A stretch of DNA of 32,355 nucleotides from Acaryochloris sp. CCMEE 5410 (GCF_000238775.2 NZ_AFEJ02000012.1:1-32355); one strand, 5' to 3'. Counted from the first letter of the stretch, positions 8,423 through 16,527 are shown. Made by a program: numbers and translations. Notes: generated from the sequence alone by a model not told the origin.

Positions 8423-8653
8423 CTAAGTTGGCCTGATGGAATGCGTCAAAGCAAGACCTAAGGCCCGCTCAATTAGCAAATCCTCCATTGGGCTGGACTG
8501 GCCCGCCTCTCCCAAGGCAATGGCCTTAAGGATACGGAGCTTATTACGCTTGATAAATTTCCAGGCTTCCTCGTGGGTCGGCTGCTGAGAGTCATAGCCT
8601 GGTTCACCGGGTTTGGGCAGATCATCAATCCAGGAGACATCGGGCGTCTCCAT
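8423..8653 (-). pseudogene. virB4: VirB4-like ATPase, middle fragment in the third frame
   Basis: This 76-aa frame (METPDVSWIDDLPKPG ... EDLLIERALG) fits between the Walker A half and the Walker B half of the VirB4-like protein. The upstream frame is sensible up to PVDKATIT near 8660 and then turns into Pro/Arg-rich nonsense. This frame is sensible up to LIERAL near 8460, after which the next fragment continues. It is not an independent gene. It shows that the ATPase is split over all three minus-strand frames, each step equal to the loss of one base. Confidence 0.65.
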
Positions 8654-10683
8654 GACGTGATGGTGGCTTTGTCCACGGGCTGGTAGGTGGAAGACACATT
8701 GATCTGCTCTTGAGTTGCCATATAAGGTTCATAGCTGGATTTACCCGTGGGGGGTTGGAAGTCAAACCCGACAACATTCATCCCTTCCCGCTGACAGTAG
8801 CTGGTCATCTCCAGCATCAGCATGGTTTTGCCTGCCCCCGTTTTCCCGGTGACGAGGGTGTGATTGGGAAAGATATGGGCTAGATCCAGGTAGAAGGGGA
8901 TGGGCAGATCATGGCCTAACAGCATTATGCCTCGACGATCCATTGGGGCAGGATGGATTTGGGGCAGGGTGGGCAGCACTCTCGGGGACATGGTTTTATA
9001 CAGGTGATTCCCCCCGCCCGGTAAGGTGAGCATGGGGGCGGCACTGATGGCGAGGCTCGTACACCAGTGATGCTCAAATTTCTGGGTAATCTTGACGGCT
9101 TTGGTCCCCTCTAGCTTTTGAGCTAAGTCGTCCAAGTCGAGGTTAAGTTGGTCTACGGAATCCCGATAGAGGAAGATGGCGAAGGCGACCCAAAAGGGAC
9201 GATTGCCGTTGTTCATCCACTCTAGGTTTTTCTTTGTTTCCTCTAAGCGCTCTAGGGCAATGGGGTTCAGTTCTTTACGCTGGGCAGCATCCCCCATCTT
9301 GCGGATGGAGTTCCGCCCCGTCTGCTCCAGGATGGCTCGGGTCAGCCCGGATTTGATGGGCAGCAGTTCGGTGACCACACGAGCATCCAAGAACAGTTCT
9401 TCAGGGGTAGCGAGGGTGTCAAATAAGAATTTGATAAATCCCAATTCCGTGGAGTCTTGGACTTCTGGGATGGTTCGTAGTCCCTCGAATCGGAGTGCCC
9501 CGACATATTTGCCTTTACTCGGCAGGTAGGCGAGGCTTTCACCGAACTGAGGAACAGCGGGTTTCCCTTTCTCGGGTTCAAACAGGACCCCCAGGCTATG
9601 GAGATGATGCTCACTAACTACTGGATTGGGGTCTAGGCCCAGGTCGTCATAGCGAGTGTATTGGGGAATGGGGATGCTCTCTTCATGCAGCTCGGCGTAG
9701 TCCCAATCAAATAGCTCTTGGGCCGTGAGGGGCTGAATTTTATGACCTAAGCCTTCTGCGCCCGTGAGCATCCTCGTCATCCGCTTATAGGAGTTGGTAT
9801 AGGCGGCAAAGATGGCTTTCTCCCACTGCTCTTTGGACTGGTAGGCTTCCCCCATGACCTTTTGGGCGACGGTGTCATTCCAAAAGCCCGATACCCACTC
9901 GAACACCACATCAGCGGGAGAGTCCGGGGTGTCATAGTCTCCCCCCAGTCGCAACCGACATTTGGCTTGGTAGAGGAGGCGGGATTTGGCGATACGACCC
10001 TCAGCTTCTAGGGATTGCAGGTTCTCGGCATCGGATTGTAGTTGAGCGGTGGTCAGGGCATCCGTGGCCTTCCCTAGGGCCGTGGCCGTGGCAATCAAGG
10101 GGCCTGAGCAGTCTGCTCGGATATCCAAAATTGCTTTGAGGTCGGTGCCACCGAGATGACAGATCTTCTGGTTGCTTTTATTGAGCTGCTGTTTGGATTG
10201 GGCGGGGGTGACGGTCGGGTCTAAACCCAGCACGTCAAACATAAACGCAATTTTGATCTCTCGACTATTCCAGTGATGAAGGTGGAACCCAACGGTGACC
10301 CCTTCAAATTCAAACTGCCCATAGGTCTTGAGGCAGAAGTTATCTTGAATCCGTCTCAGGGGGTCTGTCTTCTTGGCCTTTGCCATAACGGGCATCCCCA
10401 CGTTGTCGAACCTTAAAGACGGGCGACCATCCATATACGTCGTGGGCTTACCTACCCGCTCCATCTGTTTGGAGGGACTGCGGCCAAAGACAAAAATGAT
10501 ACCGACGCTCGTTAAGGCGATAAAGAGGACGGCCAGCAGAAACCCAAATTTGATTAAGACGGCAAAACCCACCCCCAAAACGGCGATGGATGCTCCAAGG
10601 TAGAAGACGGGTATACCGTCTAGCATCGTGTTCACGGAGAGGATATCTCGTGTTTGACCTTCGTTAACGGCTTCAAAGTCCAT
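8473..10683 (-). CDS. virB4: VirB3-VirB4 fusion ATPase, N-terminal fragment (Walker A)
   Basis: 736 aa as read. Residues 1-75 look like VirB3: a short head, two adjacent membrane spans (about 24-44 and 45-67) and a basic exit. The long VirB4 N-terminal region follows, then Walker A GKTGAGKT at 613-620 within LVTGKTGAGKTMLML and VGFDFQPP shortly after. True coding ends near 8650, where the frame slips into the next fragment; the last 60 or so residues (TSWRRPMSP onward) are out of frame. AAAGGAGGA sits 6 nt before ATG 10683, an excellent ribosome site. Summing the three pieces gives about 1040 aa. Fused VirB3-VirB4 proteins are known in several T4SS lineages. Confidence 0.85.
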   Translation of the reverse strand: MDFEAVNEGQTRDILSVNTMLDGIPVFYLGASIAVLGVGFAVLIKFGFLLAVLFIALTSVGIIFVFGRSPSKQMERVGKPTTYMDGRPSLRFDNVGMPVMAKAKKTDPLRRIQDNFCLKTYGQFEFEGVTVGFHLHHWNSREIKIAFMFDVLGLDPTVTPAQSKQQLNKSNQKICHLGGTDLKAILDIRADCSGPLIATATALGKATDALTTAQLQSDAENLQSLEAEGRIAKSRLLYQAKCRLRLGGDYDTPDSPADVVFEWVSGFWNDTVAQKVMGEAYQSKEQWEKAIFAAYTNSYKRMTRMLTGAEGLGHKIQPLTAQELFDWDYAELHEESIPIPQYTRYDDLGLDPNPVVSEHHLHSLGVLFEPEKGKPAVPQFGESLAYLPSKGKYVGALRFEGLRTIPEVQDSTELGFIKFLFDTLATPEELFLDARVVTELLPIKSGLTRAILEQTGRNSIRKMGDAAQRKELNPIALERLEETKKNLEWMNNGNRPFWVAFAIFLYRDSVDQLNLDLDDLAQKLEGTKAVKITQKFEHHWCTSLAISAAPMLTLPGGGNHLYKTMSPRVLPTLPQIHPAPMDRRGIMLLGHDLPIPFYLDLAHIFPNHTLVTGKTGAGKTMLMLEMTSYCQREGMNVVGFDFQPPTGKSSYEPYMATQEQINVSSTYQPVDKATITSWRRPMSPGLMICPNPVNQAMTLSSRPTRKPGNLSSVISSVSLRPLPWERRASPAQWRIC

Positions 10684-10695
10684 AGCTGTCCTCCT

Positions 10696-11247
10696 TTATC
10701 GGGTTGCCGCAAAAATCAGGGCACCAATCATGATCATGACGATGATGAAGTACAGCAGACCGACCACGGGGCGGGACATCTCTTGAATATCTCCCCCATG
10801 ATGAGAGTGGCCCAGGCTGTTCTTACCCGCAAAGCCAATGGCACCGAGGACGACCCCTGCGAGGATCAGCCAGCCAATCCCACAGACGGCTCCCGCTAAG
10901 GAGAACCCTTGGACATTCAGCCAACCCAAGCCCCCAATCATGGCCTTCCCAAAGCCAGGGATAACATCGAAGCCATTACAAACGGAGTCAGGGACGTTCA
11001 GTTGAGCTTGGGCATATTGTTGATAGCCGATGGTGATGCTCACGGTTTGCAGGCCCGCAAGGACATGGGGGGATCTGCGGATAGTTTTGCGCCAAGCGAC
11101 GGCTGATGCTGTGATGGCAAGACAGGCTACGGAGGTCGCTTGTAGCCAGGGCAGATTGTAAATCAGGCCGATGATGAGAAAGCCACTATAGCCAAACCAC
11201 CAGGGCTGTTTTGAGGTTTTATCGTAAAGGATCTTGAGTCGTTTCAT
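10696..11247 (-). CDS. VirB2-like membrane protein (pilin candidate)
   Basis: 183 aa. Two hydrophobic segments at about 20-53 precede a basic stop (WRKTIRRS). A polar stretch then leads to a Gly-rich region and a span at about 113-140 (SLAGAVCGIGWLILAGVVLGAIG), and a last span at 160-180. VirB2 pilins are shorter and have two spans, so this would be an extended form; the last two spans with a small loop could be the pilin core. It lies directly before the VirB3-VirB4 fusion, 12 nt upstream, where VirB2 is expected, and 31 nt after the VirB9-like gene with AAGAGG before its ATG. Assignment from position and Gly/Ala-rich spans only. Confidence 0.5.
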   Translation of the reverse strand: MKRLKILYDKTSKQPWWFGYSGFLIIGLIYNLPWLQATSVACLAITASAVAWRKTIRRSPHVLAGLQTVSITIGYQQYAQAQLNVPDSVCNGFDVIPGFGKAMIGGLGWLNVQGFSLAGAVCGIGWLILAGVVLGAIGFAGKNSLGHSHHGGDIQEMSRPVVGLLYFIIVMIMIGALIFAATR

Positions 11248-11278
11248 TGGAGTTGCCTCTTATGGGTCAGTAGTGCTG

Positions 11279-12070
11279 TTATTGCTGGGCGTAGTTGAGT
11301 AGGGTCTGGAGTTGGTCAGGAGAGATTTTGGCCCGCTTTGCTGCATCCTCTGGAGACTTCCCCCAACGCATCTGGCGAATCATGCCGTTGACGCGCCAAT
11401 GCATTTCCGAGCGATAGCGATACGTCTTATCTCCTGACGCTCTAGCGATGTTCAGACCCCTTAAAAGCGTCGCTGGAGTGATACGGCTATCGGACACGTT
11501 GTTTTTAGCAGTGAGACTGGGTGATGTCTGCTTGGACACGGACATTCGTCGCACAGGAGAACGTTTGACGGTCTTAGGCTTGGGCAGGACTTTGGTTCTA
11601 CGTTGAAGGGTCAGGGGTTGAACCGCTGTCGTAGCTTGATGAACGCGAGTCCTCTCAGGTGGTTGACCCAGGCGACCTGTGAAGACTCGCGATTGCTCAG
11701 GGGTATGAGCAATGGGGGTGGGCACTCCAATCCGAGTGATGGCAGTACTGGGGGCACTGTCAGACCGATTGATCGTTAACTCCATTGAGGAGCGGTTGCA
11801 GCCCACTAAATCTAGGATTAAGTTGGTCGATTTCACCTGGGTATTGGGTTTCCAGGTCAGGTAAATCTTCTGGGTTTGGGGTTGGGGCTGATCCAAGCTC
11901 AAGTCAAAGATACCCCTCGTGCCCATATAGGCTTTGGAGACCCGGCACCCACTGGAGGTAAGGTCAATCAGGTGACCATGACCGGGCGCTATCTTGATGG
12001 TTTCCGCTGTGGCTGGGGAGATGAACAGCCCCAACCAGGCCGCTATAAATGCGGCAATGGTTTTATACAT
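11279..12070 (-). CDS. VirB9/TraK-like secreted protein
   Basis: 263 aa from ATG 12070, with AAGGA 8 nt upstream and a clear signal peptide (MYKTIAAF ... SPATAE). The mature N-terminus GHGHLIDLTSSG, the strand-rich segment QKIYLTWKPNTQ and TNLILDLVG resemble the beta domain of VirB9/TraK secretins. A basic Pro/Thr/Ser linker (about 130-190) leads to a C-terminal helical region (EDAAKRAKISPDQLQ) that I do not recognise. The same frame runs open upstream into the sigma-like gene, so an automatic caller may report one 700-aa protein; the internal start is much more credible. VirB9 forms the outer-membrane ring with VirB10. Moderate confidence. Confidence 0.6.
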   Translation of the reverse strand: MYKTIAAFIAAWLGLFISPATAETIKIAPGHGHLIDLTSSGCRVSKAYMGTRGIFDLSLDQPQPQTQKIYLTWKPNTQVKSTNLILDLVGCNRSSMELTINRSDSAPSTAITRIGVPTPIAHTPEQSRVFTGRLGQPPERTRVHQATTAVQPLTLQRRTKVLPKPKTVKRSPVRRMSVSKQTSPSLTAKNNVSDSRITPATLLRGLNIARASGDKTYRYRSEMHWRVNGMIRQMRWGKSPEDAAKRAKISPDQLQTLLNYAQQ

Positions 12071-13366
12071 GGCGTTTTTCCTTGGCAAGTTCGTCTGTTC
12101 GGGAGGGGGATTGCTATCAAAGACAGCTTCCTTCCGATGTTCACGGTGCGGATCTGGACCCGCCCGTGATGGAAATCCTCTAAGGCAATCAGATATTGCT
12201 GCTAATGGTCTGTGGATAAATTCGGTTACTGCTGGGCCGAATCCCAGATGTCCTCGCCCAATCGTTCCAGGCTCTCCCAATCCACGGCATCGCTGATCCG
12301 CTGCGGTAGGTTGATGCCCCGGTCGATCAATAGGCCCGTCACTGCAACTCCCACGAAGAACCAAAAGAGATTCCTGAGCATGGGTAATCACTCCTTTGAC
12401 TAAGTTGATAGCTTTGGTAGGAAGAGACTCTGTAGCGACGGAGGGAGTTTGGGGAGGATTTTGGGAATAAGCTGAAGGAGTAATACTGTTTTCGTAGCAG
12501 AAGGAAAGAGAAGCAGGCCAAGTGCTGAGATTTACTCGCTCCTGACCTACTTCTGGCTCTGAGGAATATCTGCTGAAACTTTGGGAAAATCCCAGTCGAG
12601 TATGTTCCAGCTGGTCTTTGGCTGCATTCACGAACTGAGCCATGCCAACCCGGAACCACTGATTGAGGAGATGGACGGGGATTTGATACTTCGGTGGAAT
12701 GAAAGGTGGAGGTGCTTTGATTAGGACGAGATTTGTCTTTGTCTCAGGTTCAATCTCGAAATCAAAGGACTCATCGTAATCGTCTTCATCTATATACAAT
12801 GATTCATCATTGATCGTAAATTCATGCCAGTCTGGGATTTCTTGGAACGAACGGCCCCAATAGAGTAAATCTTCGATATATTCCAGCTTTAGATTGGCTT
12901 TTTGAGCAATCTCTTCCAGATTGGCATCAGGAAACTGGTTTTGGAGTCTATAAACCCAATCAAGATGGACTTGTTTTTTTTCGGGCAATCTCAGTTGCTT
13001 GGGTCTGTTTTTATAGCAAAATCTGCGGATATATCCCCTAATCCAACCTCTAGCATAGGTGGAGAACTTGCAGCCTTTTGTAGAGTCGAATTTCCGCACG
13101 GCATGACGGATTCCCAGCATCCCCTCTTGGATCAGGTCTTGAGCATCATCCAAAGTCCATGCGTATTGTTTGGCGAGTTTCGCCACCAAACGAACATGGC
13201 CGATCATCAGCCATGACAAAGAGGTCTCATGGCCTCGCTTGGCTTTGCGGATCAGCTCCAGCTCTTGCTCTGGGTCAGGAATCGGGAAGCGGTGCAAGAA
13301 CTGGGTTAGATAGTCGGGTAAACGGATGCCCTCGGAAAAAGGGCTAGAAATCATAGCGGCAGTCAT
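11279..13366 (-). CDS. Sigma-70-like factor lacking region 4, frame running on into the VirB9-like gene
   Basis: ATG 13366 is preferred over ATG 13381, because GGAGGGCAAGCTC precedes it with 7-8 nt spacing. Numbering from ATG 13381, residues 54-121 are sigma region 2: GHVRLVAKLAKQYAW, DLIQEGMLGIRHAVRKFD and FSTYARGWIRGYIRR (core binding and -10 recognition). A region-3-like HTH (LEEIAQKANLKLEYIEDLL) follows. After an acidic stretch (IDEDDYDESFDFEIE) I see no region 4. Credible coding ends near 12400; the same frame has no stop until 11279 and overlaps a 51-aa gene and the VirB9-like gene. A lost stop or an indel near 12400-12660 is likely. As first gene of the transfer operon it may control transfer. 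Confidence 0.7.
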   Translation of the reverse strand: MTAAMISSPFSEGIRLPDYLTQFLHRFPIPDPEQELELIRKAKRGHETSLSWLMIGHVRLVAKLAKQYAWTLDDAQDLIQEGMLGIRHAVRKFDSTKGCKFSTYARGWIRGYIRRFCYKNRPKQLRLPEKKQVHLDWVYRLQNQFPDANLEEIAQKANLKLEYIEDLLYWGRSFQEIPDWHEFTINDESLYIDEDDYDESFDFEIEPETKTNLVLIKAPPPFIPPKYQIPVHLLNQWFRVGMAQFVNAAKDQLEHTRLGFSQSFSRYSSEPEVGQERVNLSTWPASLSFCYENSITPSAYSQNPPQTPSVATESLPTKAINLVKGVITHAQESLLVLRGSCSDGPIDRPGHQPTAADQRCRGLGEPGTIGRGHLGFGPAVTEFIHRPLAAISDCLRGFPSRAGPDPHREHRKEAVFDSNPPPEQTNLPRKNAMYKTIAAFIAAWLGLFISPATAETIKIAPGHGHLIDLTSSGCRVSKAYMGTRGIFDLSLDQPQPQTQKIYLTWKPNTQVKSTNLILDLVGCNRSSMELTINRSDSAPSTAITRIGVPTPIAHTPEQSRVFTGRLGQPPERTRVHQATTAVQPLTLQRRTKVLPKPKTVKRSPVRRMSVSKQTSPSLTAKNNVSDSRITPATLLRGLNIARASGDKTYRYRSEMHWRVNGMIRQMRWGKSPEDAAKRAKISPDQLQTLLNYAQQ
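12226..12381 (-). CDS. 51-aa single-span small protein
   Basis: Starts MLRNLFWFFVGV and ends WDSAQQ. Residues 3-19 form one membrane segment; the rest is amphipathic and acidic. AAAGGAG lies 8 nt before ATG 12381, and an in-frame TGA lies just upstream, so the start is fixed. It occupies the stretch between the recognisable sigma-like domains and the VirB9-like gene. The long frame through this region reads Pro/Arg/Gly-rich nonsense here, which argues that this small gene is the real coding unit. Function unknown; possibly a small accessory of the secretion complex. Confidence 0.6.
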   Translation of the reverse strand: MLRNLFWFFVGVAVTGLLIDRGINLPQRISDAVDWESLERLGEDIWDSAQQ

Positions 13367-13381
13367 GAGCTTGCCCTCCAT

Positions 13382-13479
13382 AAATGGAAGAGAGAGGACT
13401 TTATTTAGATAATTTGTTGATTACGATTATTCGATGAGCACAAACTCTCTGAAGCCAGATGTCCCAGTTGCCTAGCGAA
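13382..13479. other. Intergenic gap before sigma-like gene
   Basis: About 98 nt between the 143-aa gene and the sigma-like gene. I see no clear terminator or promoter boxes, so the two may be co-transcribed. Confidence 0.35.
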
Positions 13480-13911
13480 CTAGGCAGCAGTTGTGGGAGT
13501 AGCTTGAGCTTGGCCCAGCTCCAAGGGTACGGGTGGGGCGATAGCAAGCCGCTGACGGATATAGTGTCTTGCACCACGCTCAGATAGATGGTGGTGGAAC
13601 ATCTGGGACTGGATATAGGGGCCGTGAAATAGAATATTGACCTGATCGTCTTTGGAATAGCCACAAAGACGAAGCTCATAGCTCACCATGAGGTCAATTC
13701 GATAACTCAAGGGTGGGTGTTCGCAACCTAAGTTATAAAGTTTGTCGTAGGTGTAGGCGACACCCATAGACATCAAATTTTGAACTTTTACAGCAATCTG
13801 GAGATAAATTTCTCGAAATTCTTGAATCACCTGTGGATCAAGCTGATCAGAGCTTTGGAGGTCATTGTTGCCTCCACGGGGTTTCCCGGAATCAGTATTT
13901 ATAGTTAGCAT
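13480..13911 (-). CDS. Unknown 143-aa protein
   Basis: ATG 13911 (MLTINTDSGKPRGG) is chosen because GGAG lies 8 nt upstream; the longer frame to 14061 reads through the presumed promoter. The product is soluble with no membrane segment: a polar head (Gly/Asn/Asp-rich to about 20), a helix (DPQVIQEFREIYLQIAVKVQNLM), then aromatic and His-rich segments (VNILFHGPYIQSQMFHHHL, ERGARHYIRQRL) and a Pro/Ala/Thr tail. I recognise no family. It lies just ahead of the sigma-like gene in the same direction. Confidence 0.55.
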   Translation of the reverse strand: MLTINTDSGKPRGGNNDLQSSDQLDPQVIQEFREIYLQIAVKVQNLMSMGVAYTYDKLYNLGCEHPPLSYRIDLMVSYELRLCGYSKDDQVNILFHGPYIQSQMFHHHLSERGARHYIRQRLAIAPPVPLELGQAQATPTTAA

Positions 13912-13984
13912 GAAAACATCTCCTATCGCGGAGGTATAGATCACGGCTTGTGCGTTGTGGTAGATGGGCAGGCCGTGGTTTGCA

Positions 13985-14012
13985 AATTTAACTAGAGAAT
14001 ATTCCTGTGCAA
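13985..14012 (-). promoter_or_regulatory. Candidate sigma-70 promoter
   Basis: TTGCAC (14012-14007), 16 nt, then TAAATT (13990-13985), reading left towards the 143-aa gene and the sigma/T4SS operon. A perfect 11-bp palindrome CAGGACTCCTG sits just upstream at 14025-14035, overlapped by CCTGTCAGG, and could be an operator. Matches to consensus are partial. Confidence 0.3.
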
Positions 14013-14035
14013 GACAGAAACAGGCAGGACTCCTG

Positions 14036-14246
14036 TCAGGGATTCCCGATAGAAATGGCATTTAAAACAGTCTAAACAAAGGATAGACCTTTGCTGTTTC
14101 TTGTGGGTGGTAGTAGAAATACAAAAAAGATAAAGTTGGGTGCGAAAACATTCGCTTAAATCACTTGGCTGTACTTTAGCGCCAACCCAGGAGTGGAGTC
14201 AAAGCGAAAGAAACACTTAGTTACAATTGCCAAAATCTATCAACAA
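14036..14246. other. Intergenic region
   Basis: No gene is supported on either strand. Short frames here are shadows. Together with 13912-14035 it separates the replication genes from the sigma/T4SS block and is the natural place for regulatory sites. Confidence 0.4.
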
Positions 14247-14459
14247 CTACCGCAACCTATTGACCCCCTCAAATCTTTTCACCACAAGCCTTTTTGATGC
14301 CAGAGACCCCAAACACTCAACAACTTCAAGAGCCTCCAACAATGTAAGAGACTGCGCCTCAGTCTGGTCTTTGGTCATAGTGAGTTTCTGTTGGTTAAGG
14401 TCAAAATCTTTCACAAATGAGCCATCGTCATGCAGGACAAATCTTTTAGGGAAAGCCAT
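14247..14459 (-). CDS. Unknown 70-aa protein coupled to the replication gene
   Basis: ATG 14459 (MAFPKRFVLHDDGSFVKDFDL) has AAGGAG 6 nt upstream and overlaps the end of the primase gene by 14 nt, a sign of translational coupling. The product is charged and soluble, with a C-terminal helix (LTLLEALEVVECLGSLASKR). No family recognised. Its position immediately after the replication primase suggests an accessory or copy-control role, which is inference. Confidence 0.55.
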   Translation of the reverse strand: MAFPKRFVLHDDGSFVKDFDLNQQKLTMTKDQTEAQSLTLLEALEVVECLGSLASKRLVVKRFEGVNRLR

Positions 14460-16527
14460 CAGTATCTCCTTCAAAATCCAAACAAACGCCAAACATTCGT
14501 TCCATTGCCCGCAGGGTAAACACGGCTGATAATTCTGTGTAAGGTTGCCACTGTTCCTCGGCCAACACCCAATACTCTCCGTCCCTCCAAGAGTAATCTG
14601 CAACTAACTTGCACTGCATCGCTAACTGATACCAATGGTCAAACTCCTCTCGTTCACTAAGTCGAGCTTCTCGTTCAATCGGCTGTTCACCATTAGTGAT
14701 GAGTTGAAGGGGAAGCTGTTCCTGATTTTGCGGCCGCAATTCTGTGTTTGCTTCACTAAGCGCTTTTCGCTGTGACTTCCTCGCTTTCAGTCGTTGCCGC
14801 CGACGCTGCTCATACTCAAGTTCACGCTGTTGTTGTCGCTTGGCTTTAGAGATTTTCTGCTGCAGGCCCGAAGGTAGGGATAAGTGCAGCTGATCCCAAT
14901 TTTGGATTGGAATAACCTTGGAGTTCCCCCCCAGACCCCCCCGATCTAGGTCTTCAGAATTCACAAGCGCCGCTTTCGCCGCCCTTTGGCCTTTAGGGGC
15001 CAGGGCGACGGCGGCTTGGATTCTCATCGTCATGATTACAAACCCTACATAAATATAGAGTTGTAAAAGATCCTTTAATTGATATAGTTCCAGCTTTCGC
15101 TGGTTTAAAAAGTGAGTATTGTTCGAACGTAGTTGTGTAATAGTCCCTTCCTGCGAGGGTTCTGGGGCTTTATGAAGGGTTTCTGGGGGTAAATGATGGG
15201 GGTGCCAGAGTTCTAGGTTTGACTTGCGGTATAAGGTTTTCTGGCTGGTGTGAGCTAGTTTTGCAATCGCACTAGCACGAGCTGCGATACCAGGGGGGAG
15301 TTTGCTGACTCTTCTTAATTCAAAGACGGCTTTTTTGATCCGGTTCTGGGCGGCTTCGCGCTTGGATTGGTGATAGCCAAAGTCGGCAGGAGCGACTTGT
15401 TTGTCGTGGTATTTGGCGTCTCGGGCAGGGGCTGAACCAGCGGGCCAGTAGTAGCGCATAGCCCAGGTTGCCACCTCATAACTACGGCGCTCGATTTCAT
15501 GCTGGTGGCGGCAATGTTCGTTAAAGCCTGGGGTGTTCTGAGCAGTTTGGCAAACGTATTCTGCGATCTGCTCTGGACTATCCATTCCCAAAAATACGCG
15601 GGCTTCGCAGGCGATGATCTTCAGCTTCTCGTTGGTTTGGCCGGGGCCGGTCCAGCCTTGGGGTTTCTCTTCGTGAATGCGCTCCTGCCAGGTGGCGAGG
15701 GAGGAGGCGTTACCGGATTTACGGACTTTGAAGTTTTGCTGCGCGTCTGCGATCGCATGGTGAAGACGACCCATGTCCTGGCCATCGGCGCATAGCTCAA
15801 AACAATCTAGCCAGTCTTCCAGGGACCAGGGGAGAGGGTTTAGATCGGTGTCGAGTGGATGGAAGCCGCTACCCGGCTGCATAGGGAGACGGAATGCAGC
15901 AAAGAGACTGTAGCCCTTACCTTTGGGCACATACCGCTTGGGGTTGGGGTAGAGTTCGCATTGACCTCCATAAAATTTGACGCCTTCAGCTTCCAGGTTG
16001 AGTTTGATGCACACACTCAACCAAAAACTACTGACGGATTCGGGCAGGGGGAGGTAGAGGTGTAAGCCGCCGCTATGGCTACTTTGACAAAGGAGTGAGC
16101 GGCAGATACCGATGTCTTCCAGGGCATGTCGGATCTTTGGAAGCCAATGGGGAGCGCTGGCTGGATGATAGCGAGAGTCCTTGTCTATATCGAGGACCAG
16201 CCAACGGGTCTGGGCATTGGGCCTCACTCCGATCAGACAGTCTGGGTCTTGATGAAGTGACCACAACTCCACGGGGGAGAGAGGGAATTTCTTCACCGTT
16301 TCCCAGTCAACGGGATTACCTTGTTCCGGGACTGACGCAAAGATCCAATCCCAGCCATTGAGGAAAAGTAAGGCCAATCTTTGACCCAATGGATCTGCTG
16401 GTAATGGGTCATGCTTAGGGCGTCTGGGATGCTGAAATACATAATCTGGGACATGGGAAGGCGAGCCATGTTGACGCTGAAGCATGTCTTGGAAATACTC
16501 CCAAATTTTAGATTGGGGTATTTTCAC
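14446..16527 (-). CDS. AEP-type primase/plasmid replication protein
   Basis: 693 aa from a GTG start at 16527 with no obvious ribosome site. The N-terminal 230 residues carry archaeo-eukaryotic primase (prim-pol) signatures: WLVLDIDKD (Asp113, Asp115, metal ligands), SSHSGGLHLYLPL (His156, nucleotide binding) and GGQCELYPNPKRYVPKG (Glu191, third acidic site). A helical middle region has an HTH-like stretch (IAARASAIAKLAHTSQKTLYRKS). A highly basic coiled segment (about 560-610, KAKRQQQRELEYEQRRRQRLKARK) follows. Iterons lie directly upstream, the usual setting of a plasmid initiator. It probably primes and/or initiates replication of this plasmid. A HIP1 octamer lies inside the gene at 15749-15756. 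Confidence 0.8.
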   Translation of the reverse strand: MKIPQSKIWEYFQDMLQRQHGSPSHVPDYVFQHPRRPKHDPLPADPLGQRLALLFLNGWDWIFASVPEQGNPVDWETVKKFPLSPVELWSLHQDPDCLIGVRPNAQTRWLVLDIDKDSRYHPASAPHWLPKIRHALEDIGICRSLLCQSSHSGGLHLYLPLPESVSSFWLSVCIKLNLEAEGVKFYGGQCELYPNPKRYVPKGKGYSLFAAFRLPMQPGSGFHPLDTDLNPLPWSLEDWLDCFELCADGQDMGRLHHAIADAQQNFKVRKSGNASSLATWQERIHEEKPQGWTGPGQTNEKLKIIACEARVFLGMDSPEQIAEYVCQTAQNTPGFNEHCRHQHEIERRSYEVATWAMRYYWPAGSAPARDAKYHDKQVAPADFGYHQSKREAAQNRIKKAVFELRRVSKLPPGIAARASAIAKLAHTSQKTLYRKSNLELWHPHHLPPETLHKAPEPSQEGTITQLRSNNTHFLNQRKLELYQLKDLLQLYIYVGFVIMTMRIQAAVALAPKGQRAAKAALVNSEDLDRGGLGGNSKVIPIQNWDQLHLSLPSGLQQKISKAKRQQQRELEYEQRRRQRLKARKSQRKALSEANTELRPQNQEQLPLQLITNGEQPIEREARLSEREEFDHWYQLAMQCKLVADYSWRDGEYWVLAEEQWQPYTELSAVFTLRAMERMFGVCLDFEGDTDGFP

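Noticed and set aside
12339-12659. 106-codon frame on the minus strand under the sigma-like gene
   Set aside because: Ser/Arg-rich with no recognisable region 4; considered as a frameshifted sigma end but not supported.
14227-14529. 100-codon plus-strand frame
   Set aside because: Antisense to the 70-aa gene and the end of the primase; no ribosome site and shadow composition.
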